Assembly: GCF_010206195.1 (NCBI RefSeq)
Contig: NZ_VIQT01000002.1
Location: 62,001 to 126,000 of the forward strand
Direction: 5' to 3'
Length of the DNA stretch: 64,000 nt
From: Anaerotruncus colihominis
GTDB lineage: Bacteria; Bacillota; Clostridia; Oscillospirales; Ruminococcaceae
Below, one piece after another: positions 24,881-33,390 of this stretch (positions are counted from its first letter, which is position 1; each line of letters opens with the position of its first letter). The notes beneath the pieces were generated by a model that was given only the letters and a program-made list of their open reading frames with translations, did no database searches and was not told the DNA's origin. The position numbers were made by a program, and so were the translations under genes.

Positions 24881-25168
24881 TTATTTTCCTTTAAATTGTC
24901 GCTTCATATTCGATAAAACTATCCCTATTTCCCTTATAGATTCACTGTTAAGATTTCTGATTTCGCGCAGTTCACCAAGGGGTGTTTGGAGCAGATCGGA
25001 AACGGTTCTCCGGCCACTACGAACCAAAGCGTTGTATGTACGGGTGGAGAAACCCAAATGCTCTATGCTTTCCAATCCATCAGAAAGATAAACTGTGTGC
25101 AAAATCTTATGTTCGCTTTCCTCCTGGTTTTTATATTGCCTATGTATGTTTGTTTTTGCCAGTATCAC
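24881..25168 (-). CDS. Free-standing RNA polymerase alpha C-terminal-domain-like protein
   Basis: A 95-residue protein. Residues 30-85 (SIEHLGFSTRTYNALVRSGR, TVSDLLQ, ELREIRNLNSESIREI) follow the helix-hairpin-helix alpha-CTD of RpoA closely. In RpoA this domain binds UP elements and activators, but here it is alone, without the assembly domain. The start is a GTG at 25168, eleven bases after AGGAGG. Lying next to a sigma factor, it could tune promoter choice or compete with host alpha-CTD. A general helix-hairpin-helix DNA-binding role is the alternative. Confidence 0.75.
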   Translation of the reverse strand: MILAKTNIHRQYKNQEESEHKILHTVYLSDGLESIEHLGFSTRTYNALVRSGRRTVSDLLQTPLGELREIRNLNSESIREIGIVLSNMKRQFKGK

Positions 25169-25187
25169 TGCTATAACAACCTCCTAT

Positions 25188-25580
25188 TCATGCGATCTTC
25201 TCTTTTTCTTCAATGATTTCGACACCAATATAAGATTCATTATGAAAAAAATGAGCCACACCTGTTACATAACGCCGGTCATCGTCTGCAATAATCCAAC
25301 CTTTCAGTGCATCCAGAATCATCTTACCCATCGCTCCATGATTATCTAAATCTAACCGATCATTCCAGTAAAACACGATCATTACCGGCTTATGTATAAT
25401 ATGCCGGTTGATTCCCTGGTGCCGCAATTCTACATGTACCAGCTGGTGCCAATAATCGGCATCTCGCTTTCGCTCTCTCCAATGTTTTCCCTCCCAGTAA
25501 GCATTGAAACCATATCGTCTGCTCCATTCTGCTCGGCCTTCTTTTGTGTTTGGATATGGGATTTTAAATATCGTTTTCAT
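25188..25580 (-). CDS. RusA-family Holliday junction resolvase
   Basis: A 130-residue protein matching RusA: the catalytic region reads DRLDLDNHGAMGKMILDALK, then GWIIADDDRRYV, with the acidic residues and the lysine of the family in place. RusA cuts four-way DNA junctions during recombination and is common on phages and mobile elements. The gene overlaps the Panacea-domain gene by four bases, so the two are translated together. Length is normal for the family. Confidence 0.85.
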   Translation of the reverse strand: MKTIFKIPYPNTKEGRAEWSRRYGFNAYWEGKHWRERKRDADYWHQLVHVELRHQGINRHIIHKPVMIVFYWNDRLDLDNHGAMGKMILDALKGWIIADDDRRYVTGVAHFFHNESYIGVEIIEEKEKIA

Positions 25581-25960
25581 TGATCTACTCCATCTTTTTC
25601 AATGTATGATTGTTGTGTCAAATTAGTCAATTCCCAATGGGATTTATTTCTAAAATCTTCCACAACGGAATCAATAATCAGTTTATCCTCAGCATCAAGA
25701 GAAACCGGAACTGATAAATCCAGTGTGATTAACATGGAACCAAAACCAGAATACCGATAATAGACCTTTGGTATAACTGGTCCAAATTTCCATGTTTCGA
25801 TATCATCCTCAAATGCTACCCTGTTTTTGCTTTTTAGAAAATTTTTCTGAACAAAATAGAGAATATTTTGAAGCTGCAAATTACTGATTGGCAGTTCATC
25901 GGCAATACATTTTTTCACAACATATCGTGCAATTTCTACAGCGTCATATTGCTTTTTCAT
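25577..25960 (-). CDS. Panacea-domain (DUF4065/SocA-like) protein
   Basis: A 127-residue protein with the DUF4065 signature: ARYVVKKC, then LPISNLQLQNILYFVQKNF, WKFGPVIPKVYYRYSGFG. Panacea proteins act as antitoxins (SocA, PanA) or phage proteins (GepA). Its only overlapping partner is the RusA-type resolvase; no obvious toxin lies beside it, so its target may be elsewhere or the host. The ATG at 25960 follows AAGAGGAATG. Confidence 0.75.
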   Translation of the reverse strand: MKKQYDAVEIARYVVKKCIADELPISNLQLQNILYFVQKNFLKSKNRVAFEDDIETWKFGPVIPKVYYRYSGFGSMLITLDLSVPVSLDAEDKLIIDSVVEDFRNKSHWELTNLTQQSYIEKDGVDQ

Positions 25961-26001
25961 TCCTCTTTAATTCTCCTATTCTACCTATCTTTATCATGGG
26001 T

Positions 26002-26547
26002 TTATAGGCGTATATCTTCATGCCGGATTTCTTCTGAAACGATGGAATGGTCGATCTTCAAATTTTCCAGCATATCAGCGGTGATAGCTTCCCCGTTTTG
26101 TGGGGTGTAAAAATAAAAATCATATTTTGCACCTTGGATAAATTTTCGGCTCTGTTCATAAACGAAGAATACTTTTTGGCCAGTTTCAGTTTCAAAAGTG
26201 ACCTGTTTGCTACCGTGAGAAGTTGAATTAGAAGCAGGGCCTGCTATCAATTTGGGTAAATTCTCAAAGAAATTCAATGACCGAATCTCTGTGCAGCGCA
26301 GGCGAAGCACAAAATAGCCTTTCTTTTTTGCGATGTAGAGCAGCCTGACCCCTTGAAATAGGCAAAGTATTGCAGCAACTCCGGCCGGCAGTATAAAAGT
26401 TGAACCTGTGTTTGTTGCCCAAGTGAATACAGCACTTACTCCAAGCAGTGCCGCTGCCAGGATGCACCAACCAATAGCTCTATCTCTGAAAAAACGCGGA
26501 ATAGTTTCCGGAGTTGAACTTTGATTTGGTTCTATCTGTTGGAACAT
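26002..26547 (-). CDS. Membrane protein with two N-terminal helices
   Basis: A 181-residue protein with two hydrophobic helices at about residues 25-45 and 50-70 (AIGWCILAAALLGVSAVF; FILPAGVAAILCLFQGVRLL) and a cytosolic or outer C-terminal domain of 110 residues, beta-rich, ending near HSIVSEEIRHEDIRL. No domain was recognised. AAAGGAAGATATGT precedes the start. Upstream the transcript passes an AT-rich stretch with a TTTTTTTAAT run. Confidence 0.7.
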   Translation of the reverse strand: MFQQIEPNQSSTPETIPRFFRDRAIGWCILAAALLGVSAVFTWATNTGSTFILPAGVAAILCLFQGVRLLYIAKKKGYFVLRLRCTEIRSLNFFENLPKLIAGPASNSTSHGSKQVTFETETGQKVFFVYEQSRKFIQGAKYDFYFYTPQNGEAITADMLENLKIDHSIVSEEIRHEDIRL

Positions 26548-26623
26548 ACATATCTTCCTTTCATTTTCTTGTTCATATAAATATAGGATAGAAAATTAAA
26601 AAAAGCGACCCGTTTTATCATAG

Positions 26624-26657
26624 AAAAAATCTTCCCTGAATAGGGAGGTTTTTTAGC
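26624..26657 (-). terminator. Intrinsic terminator after Myb-repeat gene
   Basis: AAAACCTCCCTATTCAGGGAAGATTTTTTC on the minus strand is a short CCTCCC/GGGAAG hairpin with a T run (broken here: stem CTCCC with GGGAA). Confidence 0.6.
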
Positions 26658-26658
26658 T

Positions 26659-27237
26659 TTAGAGTTTCCGCTTTCTAATTTCATACCTTATTGCTCTTGC
26701 TGCACATGCTTGTTTTGTCCGTCTGGGAAGCCGTTTTGCAACATTCCACCCCTCTATGGGATAATACTGCCGAAGAATTGTAGCTTCCTCTTCTGTCCAG
26801 CTATTCTTTTTGGTGTGAGATTTGAGTCCCCATCCATTTGCTCTGGCAACACAAGCTCCCTTTGTTCTTCCGGGTAGTCTCTTAGCGACATCCCACCCCT
26901 CTATGGGATAATACTGTCGGAGAATCGTATCTTCCTCCTTTGTCCATTTAATAGGAGCACTAAGCCCCCAATGACTTGCTCGAAGCTGACAGGCTTGCTT
27001 TGTTCTTCCTGGCAGTCTGTTGGTAGCATTTGATCCCTCCACAGGATAATAGCGCTGGAGAATCGCATCTTCCTCTTTTGTCCAAGCTGTTTGTGTTTTG
27101 AGGTTCAATGTGCTGGCTCTGACAGCACATGCCGACTGCGTTCTTTCGGGGAGCCGGTCAGCAACCTTACGCCCTTCTGTGGGATAATACCGCCGGAGTA
27201 TTGCATCTTCTTCCGGTTTCCAAGCACTTTTTCGCAT
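26659..27237 (-). CDS. Four-repeat Myb/SANT-like DNA-binding protein
   Basis: This 192-residue protein is built almost entirely of four tandem repeats of about 45-49 residues: W..EED.ILR.YYP.EG, V..RLP.RT, AC..RA. The pattern of a conserved Trp, an acidic pair, an aromatic pair and an R-T-x-x-A-C recognition helix is that of Myb/SANT-type helix-turn-helix units. Multi-repeat Myb proteins are usual in eukaryotes; in bacteria and phages single repeats are more common. It probably binds an extended or repeated DNA site. GGGAGGTTATAAA precedes the start at 27237, and terminators lie on both sides, so it is its own unit. Confidence 0.75.
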   Translation of the reverse strand: MRKSAWKPEEDAILRRYYPTEGRKVADRLPERTQSACAVRASTLNLKTQTAWTKEEDAILQRYYPVEGSNATNRLPGRTKQACQLRASHWGLSAPIKWTKEEDTILRQYYPIEGWDVAKRLPGRTKGACVARANGWGLKSHTKKNSWTEEEATILRQYYPIEGWNVAKRLPRRTKQACAARAIRYEIRKRKL

Positions 27238-27264
27238 ATTTTATAACCTCCCTCAGTATATGAA

Positions 27265-27291
27265 AAAAGGAGGCCCTTTTGGGGCCCCCTT
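27265..27291 (-). terminator. Intrinsic terminator after recD2-like gene
   Basis: On the minus strand GGGGCCCC-AAAA-GGGCCTCC is followed by six T. Confidence 0.85.
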
Positions 27292-27295
27292 CAAA

Positions 27296-29662
27296 TTACG
27301 CTATCAGGCAGCGTGGCGCTGCAGCTTCTCTCAAGCGTGTTTTCAACAAAGTGTTCCGTTTGGTGGTATCTTCGGTCCAGATGGCATTGCGCACCGCTGC
27401 TGCTTGTCCAAACAGGCAAACAATCTCCTTTCCACGGGTAATACCAGTATAAAGAAGATTTCTGCGTAGCATGTGTACCTGGGACCACAGCACTGGTATC
27501 ATCACTGCCTTAAACTCGGAACCTTGACTCCGATGAACAGTAATGGCATATCCCAGTTGGATATTCTCCATGTCCTCGGGATAATATTCTTCAATTTTCC
27601 CTTCATCAAAATCAAATTCAATTCCCACAATATAGGAATTTTCTTGTTCAGGGTCTTTGCGTATACTTCTGATGATGCCCATATCGCCATTGTTGGCCTT
27701 ATCAGTATTTTTTGACTGAATTACTCTGTCTCCTACATAGTAGGAGCGATTTCCAACGGTGAATTTAGGAATATCCCGGCAATTTCCAAACAAGTGCGCT
27801 TGGATACGCCGATTCACCTCTCCAGCAGACGCTGTTACAGTTTCTCGCCGGGGGCAGAGGATCTGCACTTCCTTAATGCCATATTTCTTTACAGCTCTCA
27901 GATAGCAGCTGATCATCTTGTCCTGGGCAATATCATCGCCATTCGGATCAATGTCGAGGTTTGCAGGCATATTCTTTGATTTCGGCCTCTTGGTAAAGGG
28001 TGTCTGGAAGAAAGCAAACTGTGCCATACTGGTTTCTATCTTCACATCTCCCAAACGAATTTTCTGAGCATTCTTGACAATCAGGCTTGTTTTTCCCTGG
28101 CGGTAAATTACATCAAGCCGAACAACTGGGATGATATCCGACTCAATCATATCTTTGAGCACCGCACCAGCCCCCACAGAAGGCAACTGATCAATGTCTC
28201 CGATGCAGACAAACTGTGCATGTAGGGGGATTTGCTTTACCAGTTTGGCCATGATGCTCATATCTGCCATAGAACTTTCATCCATGAAGACAAAGCCAAT
28301 CTCGTCCGTCAGAAGATTTTCTTCCGAATATGCATATTCGTCGTAATCATCTCCTGGGCGAATGCCCAAACCCTTGTGGATTGTATAAGCTGGTTCATTG
28401 GCGGACTCGCTCATACGCCGGGCAGCCTTCCCTGTAGGGGAAAGCAATAGCACACCAGGAGCATCTTCTTCATAATTCTCCGCCACCTTATTTTTGTATA
28501 GCCACAGCAGAATCCTGAGAATCGTTGTTTTTCCGGTGCCCGGGCCGCCAGTAATCACACAGACTTTGTTATTTAAAGCAGCCTTAATCGCTTCGGTTTG
28601 TTTGGGTGCGAGCTGAATATCAAATTTTTGTTCAGCTTCAGCAATTTTCTTGTCCAGTTCATCTGGGGAAAATCGTCTCCGCTTATCTAACGGCTGATTT
28701 AAGAGGCGTACCAGCTGGCGTGCAACAAAATCCTCATTTTCATAGTCGGTTGTCCGATATATAATTTGATGCCCTTCTCTGTCATTATCTGCGGTAATTT
28801 GGCCATTGATCTCCATAATCTGTAACTCCGAAAAAACCACATCGTTTGTCACCCCGTTTCCAGGCAGCGCTCTGCTGTTTAGCAATTCCAAAGCTCTCGC
28901 TGCCAAATCAGCGCTTTTCATATACAAGTGCCCATTTGAATTGCTTTCCTTCAAAACAGTGTCCACAGCCGCCTGGATACGCAAAGGGGAGTCCAATGGC
29001 GTTCCAAGCCTGGCTGCAATGGCATCCACCGTTGCAAATCCAAATCCATGAATTTTGCTGAGTTGGAACGGCTCTGTCTGTATAGTGGAAAGCGTATTCA
29101 CAGGGAAAGCCTTCTGAATTTTTTTGATTTTGCTTAGGTTGATGTCATACTGGGAAAAGAACAGAACCATATCCTGAAGTTCAACCGTTTCTTTCACACT
29201 TTCAATGATGCAAGCCACCGTAGAAGAACCAATACCTTTGACCTCACGCAGCCGTTCTGTCTGCCGTGTGACTATCTGGATAGAATCCTTGCCAAAAACC
29301 TTGTAGATGTTCTCAGCTGTTTTTACGCCAATTCCCTTATACAATCCAGAAGACAGATATTTTATGATTCCCTCCTTATTGGTTGGAGGCTCTTCATAAA
29401 ATGAGCTAACCTTAAAGGCAAAACCATCCCGCCCTTGATTTTTTACCCATTGTCCAGTGAATCGAACAACTATGGTGTCATTTTCAGGCAGTAAAGAACC
29501 TTTTGCTACAAAGGTCTGATCCTCCCTTACAGCAAGGGGGAGGCCATCGGCCTCCCCAACAAGCGTGTATAGAACGATGCGGTATTGTTCATCATTTCCC
29601 CATAGGCGTCGCTTAAATCGCCCTCTTACAATGGTGGAGTTCTCCATATTATGTTCATTCAT
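27296..29662 (-). CDS. recD2: RecD2-type ATP-dependent DNA helicase
   Basis: A 788-residue protein with the RecD2 layout: an N-terminal region with helix-hairpin-helix elements (YKGIGVKTAENIYKVFGKDS, then EVKGIGSSTVACI), a superfamily 1B helicase core with Walker A GGPGTGKT, motif II FMDESSMAD, motif III IGDIDQLPSVGAGAVLKD, and a C-terminal AITVHRSQGSEF motif. RecD2 unwinds DNA 5'-3' outside RecBCD and helps repair and processing of DNA ends. It follows the YqaJ exonuclease gene by six bases in the operon of leader copy 6, forming a DNA-end processing set. Confidence 0.9.
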   Translation of the reverse strand: MNEHNMENSTIVRGRFKRRLWGNDEQYRIVLYTLVGEADGLPLAVREDQTFVAKGSLLPENDTIVVRFTGQWVKNQGRDGFAFKVSSFYEEPPTNKEGIIKYLSSGLYKGIGVKTAENIYKVFGKDSIQIVTRQTERLREVKGIGSSTVACIIESVKETVELQDMVLFFSQYDINLSKIKKIQKAFPVNTLSTIQTEPFQLSKIHGFGFATVDAIAARLGTPLDSPLRIQAAVDTVLKESNSNGHLYMKSADLAARALELLNSRALPGNGVTNDVVFSELQIMEINGQITADNDREGHQIIYRTTDYENEDFVARQLVRLLNQPLDKRRRFSPDELDKKIAEAEQKFDIQLAPKQTEAIKAALNNKVCVITGGPGTGKTTILRILLWLYKNKVAENYEEDAPGVLLLSPTGKAARRMSESANEPAYTIHKGLGIRPGDDYDEYAYSEENLLTDEIGFVFMDESSMADMSIMAKLVKQIPLHAQFVCIGDIDQLPSVGAGAVLKDMIESDIIPVVRLDVIYRQGKTSLIVKNAQKIRLGDVKIETSMAQFAFFQTPFTKRPKSKNMPANLDIDPNGDDIAQDKMISCYLRAVKKYGIKEVQILCPRRETVTASAGEVNRRIQAHLFGNCRDIPKFTVGNRSYYVGDRVIQSKNTDKANNGDMGIIRSIRKDPEQENSYIVGIEFDFDEGKIEEYYPEDMENIQLGYAITVHRSQGSEFKAVMIPVLWSQVHMLRRNLLYTGITRGKEIVCLFGQAAAVRNAIWTEDTTKRNTLLKTRLREAAAPRCLIA

Positions 29663-29668
29663 ATAGCT

Positions 29669-30811
29669 TTATACACCCCTTTTCTGCTTTTGTGTTCTCG
29701 ATTTTTTCTGTTTGCTTCGGACAGTGAAGGTGTTGCTTATCGAAGTGGTAATGAACCCCCCTTCAACAAGCTGGTTATACATCTCCGGCTGCTCTTTTTG
29801 CAGTCTCTCCATATTATCCGATGTGATAGTTCGTCTTTCTGTTTTGCTGAAGCCGGCGTTGTAAGAACGATAGACACTCTCCAATACGCCGGATTGATAC
29901 TGATTGCCCAGCATAGCAATCAGAGGCAGTTCCACATTATCCCGTTCCGCTTCTTTGCGCTTCAGCTCAGCGTTCATCTGGCTAATCTCTTCTCGTATGG
30001 AAAGCGATTGACGGAACACCTCAGCGGCATGAGCCGGAAACTGAAAAACCTGACAATCATTTATAGCGTTCTTTCGGTAATGGCGGATCAGCGCTTTCTT
30101 AAACTCCGAAGCATAAGGCCCCAGAGCCTCTGTAGGCGGAACCTGCTTCAGAACATGTTCTTCCCAAAATTCTCGAACCACCAGAGGGATTGTTTCCTGG
30201 TCCTCTTTGGTCAATTCGCAAACATGGTACACCAGATCCCGTTGCAGAGAATTTCCGCCGCAGCTATACCCAATGATGCAATGCTTCAGGCCACGAACCA
30301 GCATACCAAATTTGCTCTGTGCAATATGGTCGTTGCCAGCAGCCTCTTTGTATGCCATATACTTGGAATAGGAGCAGGTTTTTCCCTCAAACAAGATAAG
30401 TTCCCCTTTTTTGAAAAGCTGTCCACAAACTACACGATCTTCCATCATTTGAAACAGCCCGTCAATATCCACTCGCATGTATGGATAAAGGGTACTCTCC
30501 ACCATCCTCTTATCCCGTATGGGTCTGGCGCCAATTTCAGTGGCGATTGTTTCGAGGATGACTGGTTCCAGCGCGTGGCCAATATCAAAACGATACTTTT
30601 CTTCCAGTGTGATTTCCGATTTCACCGCATGGGGATCTATCTTGTCTTCATAGATGTCGATTGCAGTTTTGAATCCGGACAACCCAACAATAGCAGGGTA
30701 ATCCGATCCACAAACCGCCAACTTTCGTTCCCGCAACCATTCTTCATGGGGAATTGCTTCGGTGTCCTCCAGGACAACAATAAAGGGGGTATTTTTGAGT
30801 TTTTTAGCCAT
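29669..30811 (-). CDS. YqaJ-family PD-(D/E)XK exonuclease
   Basis: A 380-residue protein, start ATG at 30811 behind TATGGAGG. The YqaJ/lambda-exonuclease-type core has R..AVCGSDYPAIVGLSGF, FDIGHALEPVILETIATEIG, then catalytic VDIDGLFQ and ILFEGKT (Asp, and Glu-x-Lys). A coiled-coil C-terminal part follows. Such enzymes digest duplex ends for strand-annealing recombination; a RecT-type partner was not recognised nearby, although the unknown 389-residue protein just upstream occupies the place where one might be. Confidence 0.75.
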   Translation of the reverse strand: MAKKLKNTPFIVVLEDTEAIPHEEWLRERKLAVCGSDYPAIVGLSGFKTAIDIYEDKIDPHAVKSEITLEEKYRFDIGHALEPVILETIATEIGARPIRDKRMVESTLYPYMRVDIDGLFQMMEDRVVCGQLFKKGELILFEGKTCSYSKYMAYKEAAGNDHIAQSKFGMLVRGLKHCIIGYSCGGNSLQRDLVYHVCELTKEDQETIPLVVREFWEEHVLKQVPPTEALGPYASEFKKALIRHYRKNAINDCQVFQFPAHAAEVFRQSLSIREEISQMNAELKRKEAERDNVELPLIAMLGNQYQSGVLESVYRSYNAGFSKTERRTITSDNMERLQKEQPEMYNQLVEGGFITTSISNTFTVRSKQKKSRTQKQKRGV

Positions 30812-30856
30812 GTCAGTAATCCTCCATAGATTCTCATAAAAAGCCAAGAAGGGCGC

Positions 30857-32026
30857 TTAAACGCCCTTCTTGCCAATGTATTTATCTTTATAGCTATATT
30901 GTCCAGGCAGATCGTGTCCAGTGAAATCGAATTTCAATGCACGAGCAAAGCCCTCTCTGTATTCCGCCAGCTTCTTTTGGCTCTTCTCCTCTCCCATTAC
31001 AAGAGACAGTACATCGCTCAGAGAAGCATACACATCATAGGCTGTCTGTGAACGATTTCCCCACATAACCTTTCTGCTTTCATAGATCACAGCACCATAT
31101 TTTGCAGGGATTTTAAGCCACTTATACATGCTCAGAAGCACATTTGCTGGATGTTCCAAGGTTGTGTCCAATAGGTTACGAATGCAGTCGTTGGCATCCT
31201 GAAATCGCTTATCAATCAGGGCCATTGTCGATTGCAATTTTTCCATATTGGTGTTTCTGTCATGCTCCAGTTTTAGCGGAAGGCAATAGGCCAGTCCGCA
31301 GCGGTCGCCTTTCTGACGCATCTGAGGGGAGATTGTGATAGCCTTGCGCCCGCAGTCAGAGGTGCTCAGGGAAACACTTTGCTCATACAGGATATCGCTG
31401 GTTGCAGAGTCAAAAGGAACCTCGACCCTGCATTCTCCTGTATTCCAGACAGCGAGAGTATGGTCGTGAGAGTAGCTCCCTCCGACAAACTTTGCTGGTG
31501 TTCCTTGTGCAAAATAATCTGCAGCCAATTCCATCACTGTCTCAGCGGGAAACAGATTATATTTCCGCCCAAGGATGGCTTCGATTTTTCTATTATTGAA
31601 AATCAGAAGTCCATCATTGTCCGCATAGGCAGCATAATTGTTGAGGTGCTGTGCCAGTATAGCCGCCGGAATACTCTCCAAGGCATCACCGGAAATACGC
31701 AGCCGCTCGTAGATAGAGGCCATCGCTGTATTCCGTAACATGTAGGGGCAGCCATCAATCTCAAGATAGAGCTTTGTCCCATTTTCAATGCTGTCATTAA
31801 CAACAGCAAGAAAATCTTCGTCGCTATCGAATATATTGGAGGCTTCGATAGCGGTCGGCAACGGCTTAAATACCAACTGCTTAATTTTAATAGTCTTTGT
31901 CTGCCGCTCCATATTAAGGGTGTTCAGCAGTTCCAGAAAAATTTCTTCATCCCTGCAGCTTAGAGAAAAACTGTCCTTATAGGACTTTTCCAGGCTGATT
32001 TCTGTGTTTGTCATTACATTAGTCAT
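30857..32026 (-). CDS. Hypothetical protein in recombination operon
   Basis: A 389-residue protein, first gene behind leader copy 6. No firm domain match; the layout (YLEIDGCPYMLRNTAMASIYER, FNNRKIEAILGRKY, KAITISPQMRQKGDRCGLAY) vaguely recalls DUF932-type phage/plasmid proteins, at low confidence. The three genes behind this promoter encode this protein, a YqaJ exonuclease and RecD2, so a recombination role (for instance strand annealing) is a reasonable guess. GAGGAAATGAA precedes the start. Confidence 0.7.
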   Translation of the reverse strand: MTNVMTNTEISLEKSYKDSFSLSCRDEEIFLELLNTLNMERQTKTIKIKQLVFKPLPTAIEASNIFDSDEDFLAVVNDSIENGTKLYLEIDGCPYMLRNTAMASIYERLRISGDALESIPAAILAQHLNNYAAYADNDGLLIFNNRKIEAILGRKYNLFPAETVMELAADYFAQGTPAKFVGGSYSHDHTLAVWNTGECRVEVPFDSATSDILYEQSVSLSTSDCGRKAITISPQMRQKGDRCGLAYCLPLKLEHDRNTNMEKLQSTMALIDKRFQDANDCIRNLLDTTLEHPANVLLSMYKWLKIPAKYGAVIYESRKVMWGNRSQTAYDVYASLSDVLSLVMGEEKSQKKLAEYREGFARALKFDFTGHDLPGQYSYKDKYIGKKGV

Positions 32027-32273
32027 TTCATTTCCTCGCTTTCATCATTTGGGGTTTATTCGTTTTCTATATATAAAAAGCGCCCATCTGACCTGATGGG
32101 TACTTGAATTGGCAAAGAAAAAAGGCACAACTGCGTCCGAAGACGCAATTATGCCTTACTGTTAATACCAGCCTCCATACTCGCAGAAGAGCAGAAGCCT
32201 TACTTAGCTCCCAAAGGGAGCAAAAATCACATTGGAATAGCTAAATTGTAGTCGGAATTTTTTCCAGTGTCAA
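32027..32273 (-). promoter_or_regulatory. Repeated leader RNA, copy 6
   Basis: Promoter TTGACA (32268-32273), 17 bp, TACAAT (32245-32250). Terminators at 32123-32156 and 32079-32105. In the second stem GCCCATC pairs with GATGGGT, a compensatory change against the CTGTC/GACAG version of other copies. It holds the nine-codon frame M-E-A-G-I-N-S-K-A-stop. Confidence 0.85.
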
Positions 32274-32282
32274 GTATTTTGG

Positions 32283-32417
32283 CTACCAAATAGCTTTAAA
32301 AGGGTCGCTTTCAGTGAGCGATTCAAGCCGTTTATAGTCCTGGTACTCTTCGTGTTGATATTCTTTGTCCAACAAGGCAAACATCTCCTTACTGGTTGTC
32401 TCTTTTCTTCTTCCCAT
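32283..32417 (-). CDS. Small 44-residue protein
   Basis: The frame begins GRRKETTSKEMFALLDKEYQ and ends SDPFKAIW. It is highly charged and compatible with a real small protein; AAGG lies 13 bases before the ATG at 32417, a weak site. It fills the otherwise empty 195 bases between the gene at 32469 and the promoter of leader copy 6. Confidence 0.5.
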   Translation of the reverse strand: MGRRKETTSKEMFALLDKEYQHEEYQDYKRLESLTESDPFKAIW

Positions 32418-32468
32418 AACTTTGTGGCGCCTTGTAACTATGCAGGGCTTTCCTCTTTTTTTGTTATA

Positions 32469-32915
32469 TTAGCCACCGTTTTCTACGGACTGATAATCTA
32501 TGTTGATTTCTCTGTCGGTGAGAATCCCAATATATTTTCGGTAAATGGCATCCAACTTCTCCTTAGCGAGTTGCATATCGTTTTTATCCATGTTCCAGGG
32601 GTAAGATGGCTCATAGATAAGGTACTTTTGGTCATTGAAGTCGTTACAGACAGTAAGAATAATACCTTCTGTTTCTTGAATAACCAGCCGGATCAATGTA
32701 GCCAATCCATAGCAGCCAAAATCTTCGTCCTCAATCGCAGTGAAAAAATCATCCGCTGTTGGTTCTAAAATATCTGACTCTCTAAAATAGGACTGAACCG
32801 TTCCCTCCAGCTGTGGTGCCATATGGACAAGGAAGCACAGTTTTTCTACGATTACCTCCCCAATATCGTCTACACAGACACCGTAGCCATAATTATGCCA
32901 TGTTGAATAACTCAT
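32469..32915 (-). CDS. Hypothetical acidic protein
   Basis: A 148-residue protein, start ATG at 32915 behind AAGGAGCGTAAAA. Acidic and soluble; contains WHNYGYGVCVDDI, ADDFFTAIEDEDFGCYGLAT and LIYEPSYPWNM. I do not recognise a domain, though proteins of this look are common on clostridial mobile elements. It lies downstream of a terminator in the leader copy 7 unit. Confidence 0.65.
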   Translation of the reverse strand: MSYSTWHNYGYGVCVDDIGEVIVEKLCFLVHMAPQLEGTVQSYFRESDILEPTADDFFTAIEDEDFGCYGLATLIRLVIQETEGIILTVCNDFNDQKYLIYEPSYPWNMDKNDMQLAKEKLDAIYRKYIGILTDREINIDYQSVENGG

Positions 32916-32939
32916 TTTTACGCTCCTTCTCAAAAATAA

Positions 32940-32969
32940 AGTAACCCTGGATAGAGGTTCCAGGGTTAT
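32940..32969 (-). terminator. Intrinsic terminator after gene at 32983
   Basis: AACCCTGGA pairs with TCCAGGGTT on the minus strand, followed by ACTTTATTTTT. Confidence 0.75.
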
Positions 32970-32982
32970 TTTGATCGTCTTC

Positions 32983-33345
32983 TTATTTCCAAATTTGGCG
33001 CATGAACGGCAGAGCTTTCTTCATCCGTTGAACCGCTGTGTAGTACCGGCTTCCCGGCTTTGCATCGCCATGTCTCTCAACATATCGTTCCATCGTTTTC
33101 AATGTTGCGGGACCATAGCCAACAGCATCCAAGATCACCTGTGCTTCGTCAATCTGGATGGCTTTCAAGGTATCGACCTCGATATTTCTGCCGCCTTGAA
33201 AGGGCTGTCTAGCAGAAATTCTGCACAAAGGCAGATAACCAGGCGCCATATTGCGGCCGATATTCCAGATTTCATACCCAAGCGGCACAAAATCCACAAG
33301 CTCAAAGGTGTATTCTCTATTGGTGATAGTGCGTTTATTGCTCAT
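32983..33345 (-). CDS. Hypothetical protein
   Basis: A 120-residue protein, start ATG at 33345 behind AAAGGAGAATTTTT. Contains TREYTFELVDFVPLGYEIWN-like strands (read as NREYTFELVDFVPLGYEIWN) and a helical C-terminal half with many basic residues. No domain recognised. It follows the HPPYW methylase gene by 45 bases. Confidence 0.65.
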   Translation of the reverse strand: MSNKRTITNREYTFELVDFVPLGYEIWNIGRNMAPGYLPLCRISARQPFQGGRNIEVDTLKAIQIDEAQVILDAVGYGPATLKTMERYVERHGDAKPGSRYYTAVQRMKKALPFMRQIWK

Positions 33346-33390
33346 AAAAATTCTCCTTTCAAACAAAACCGGCTTTTCCTTTTCAGTTTC

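Noticed and set aside
29651-30829. 392-codon plus-strand frame
   Set aside because: It lies entirely opposite the YqaJ exonuclease gene, which has motifs and a ribosome site; the plus frame has neither.
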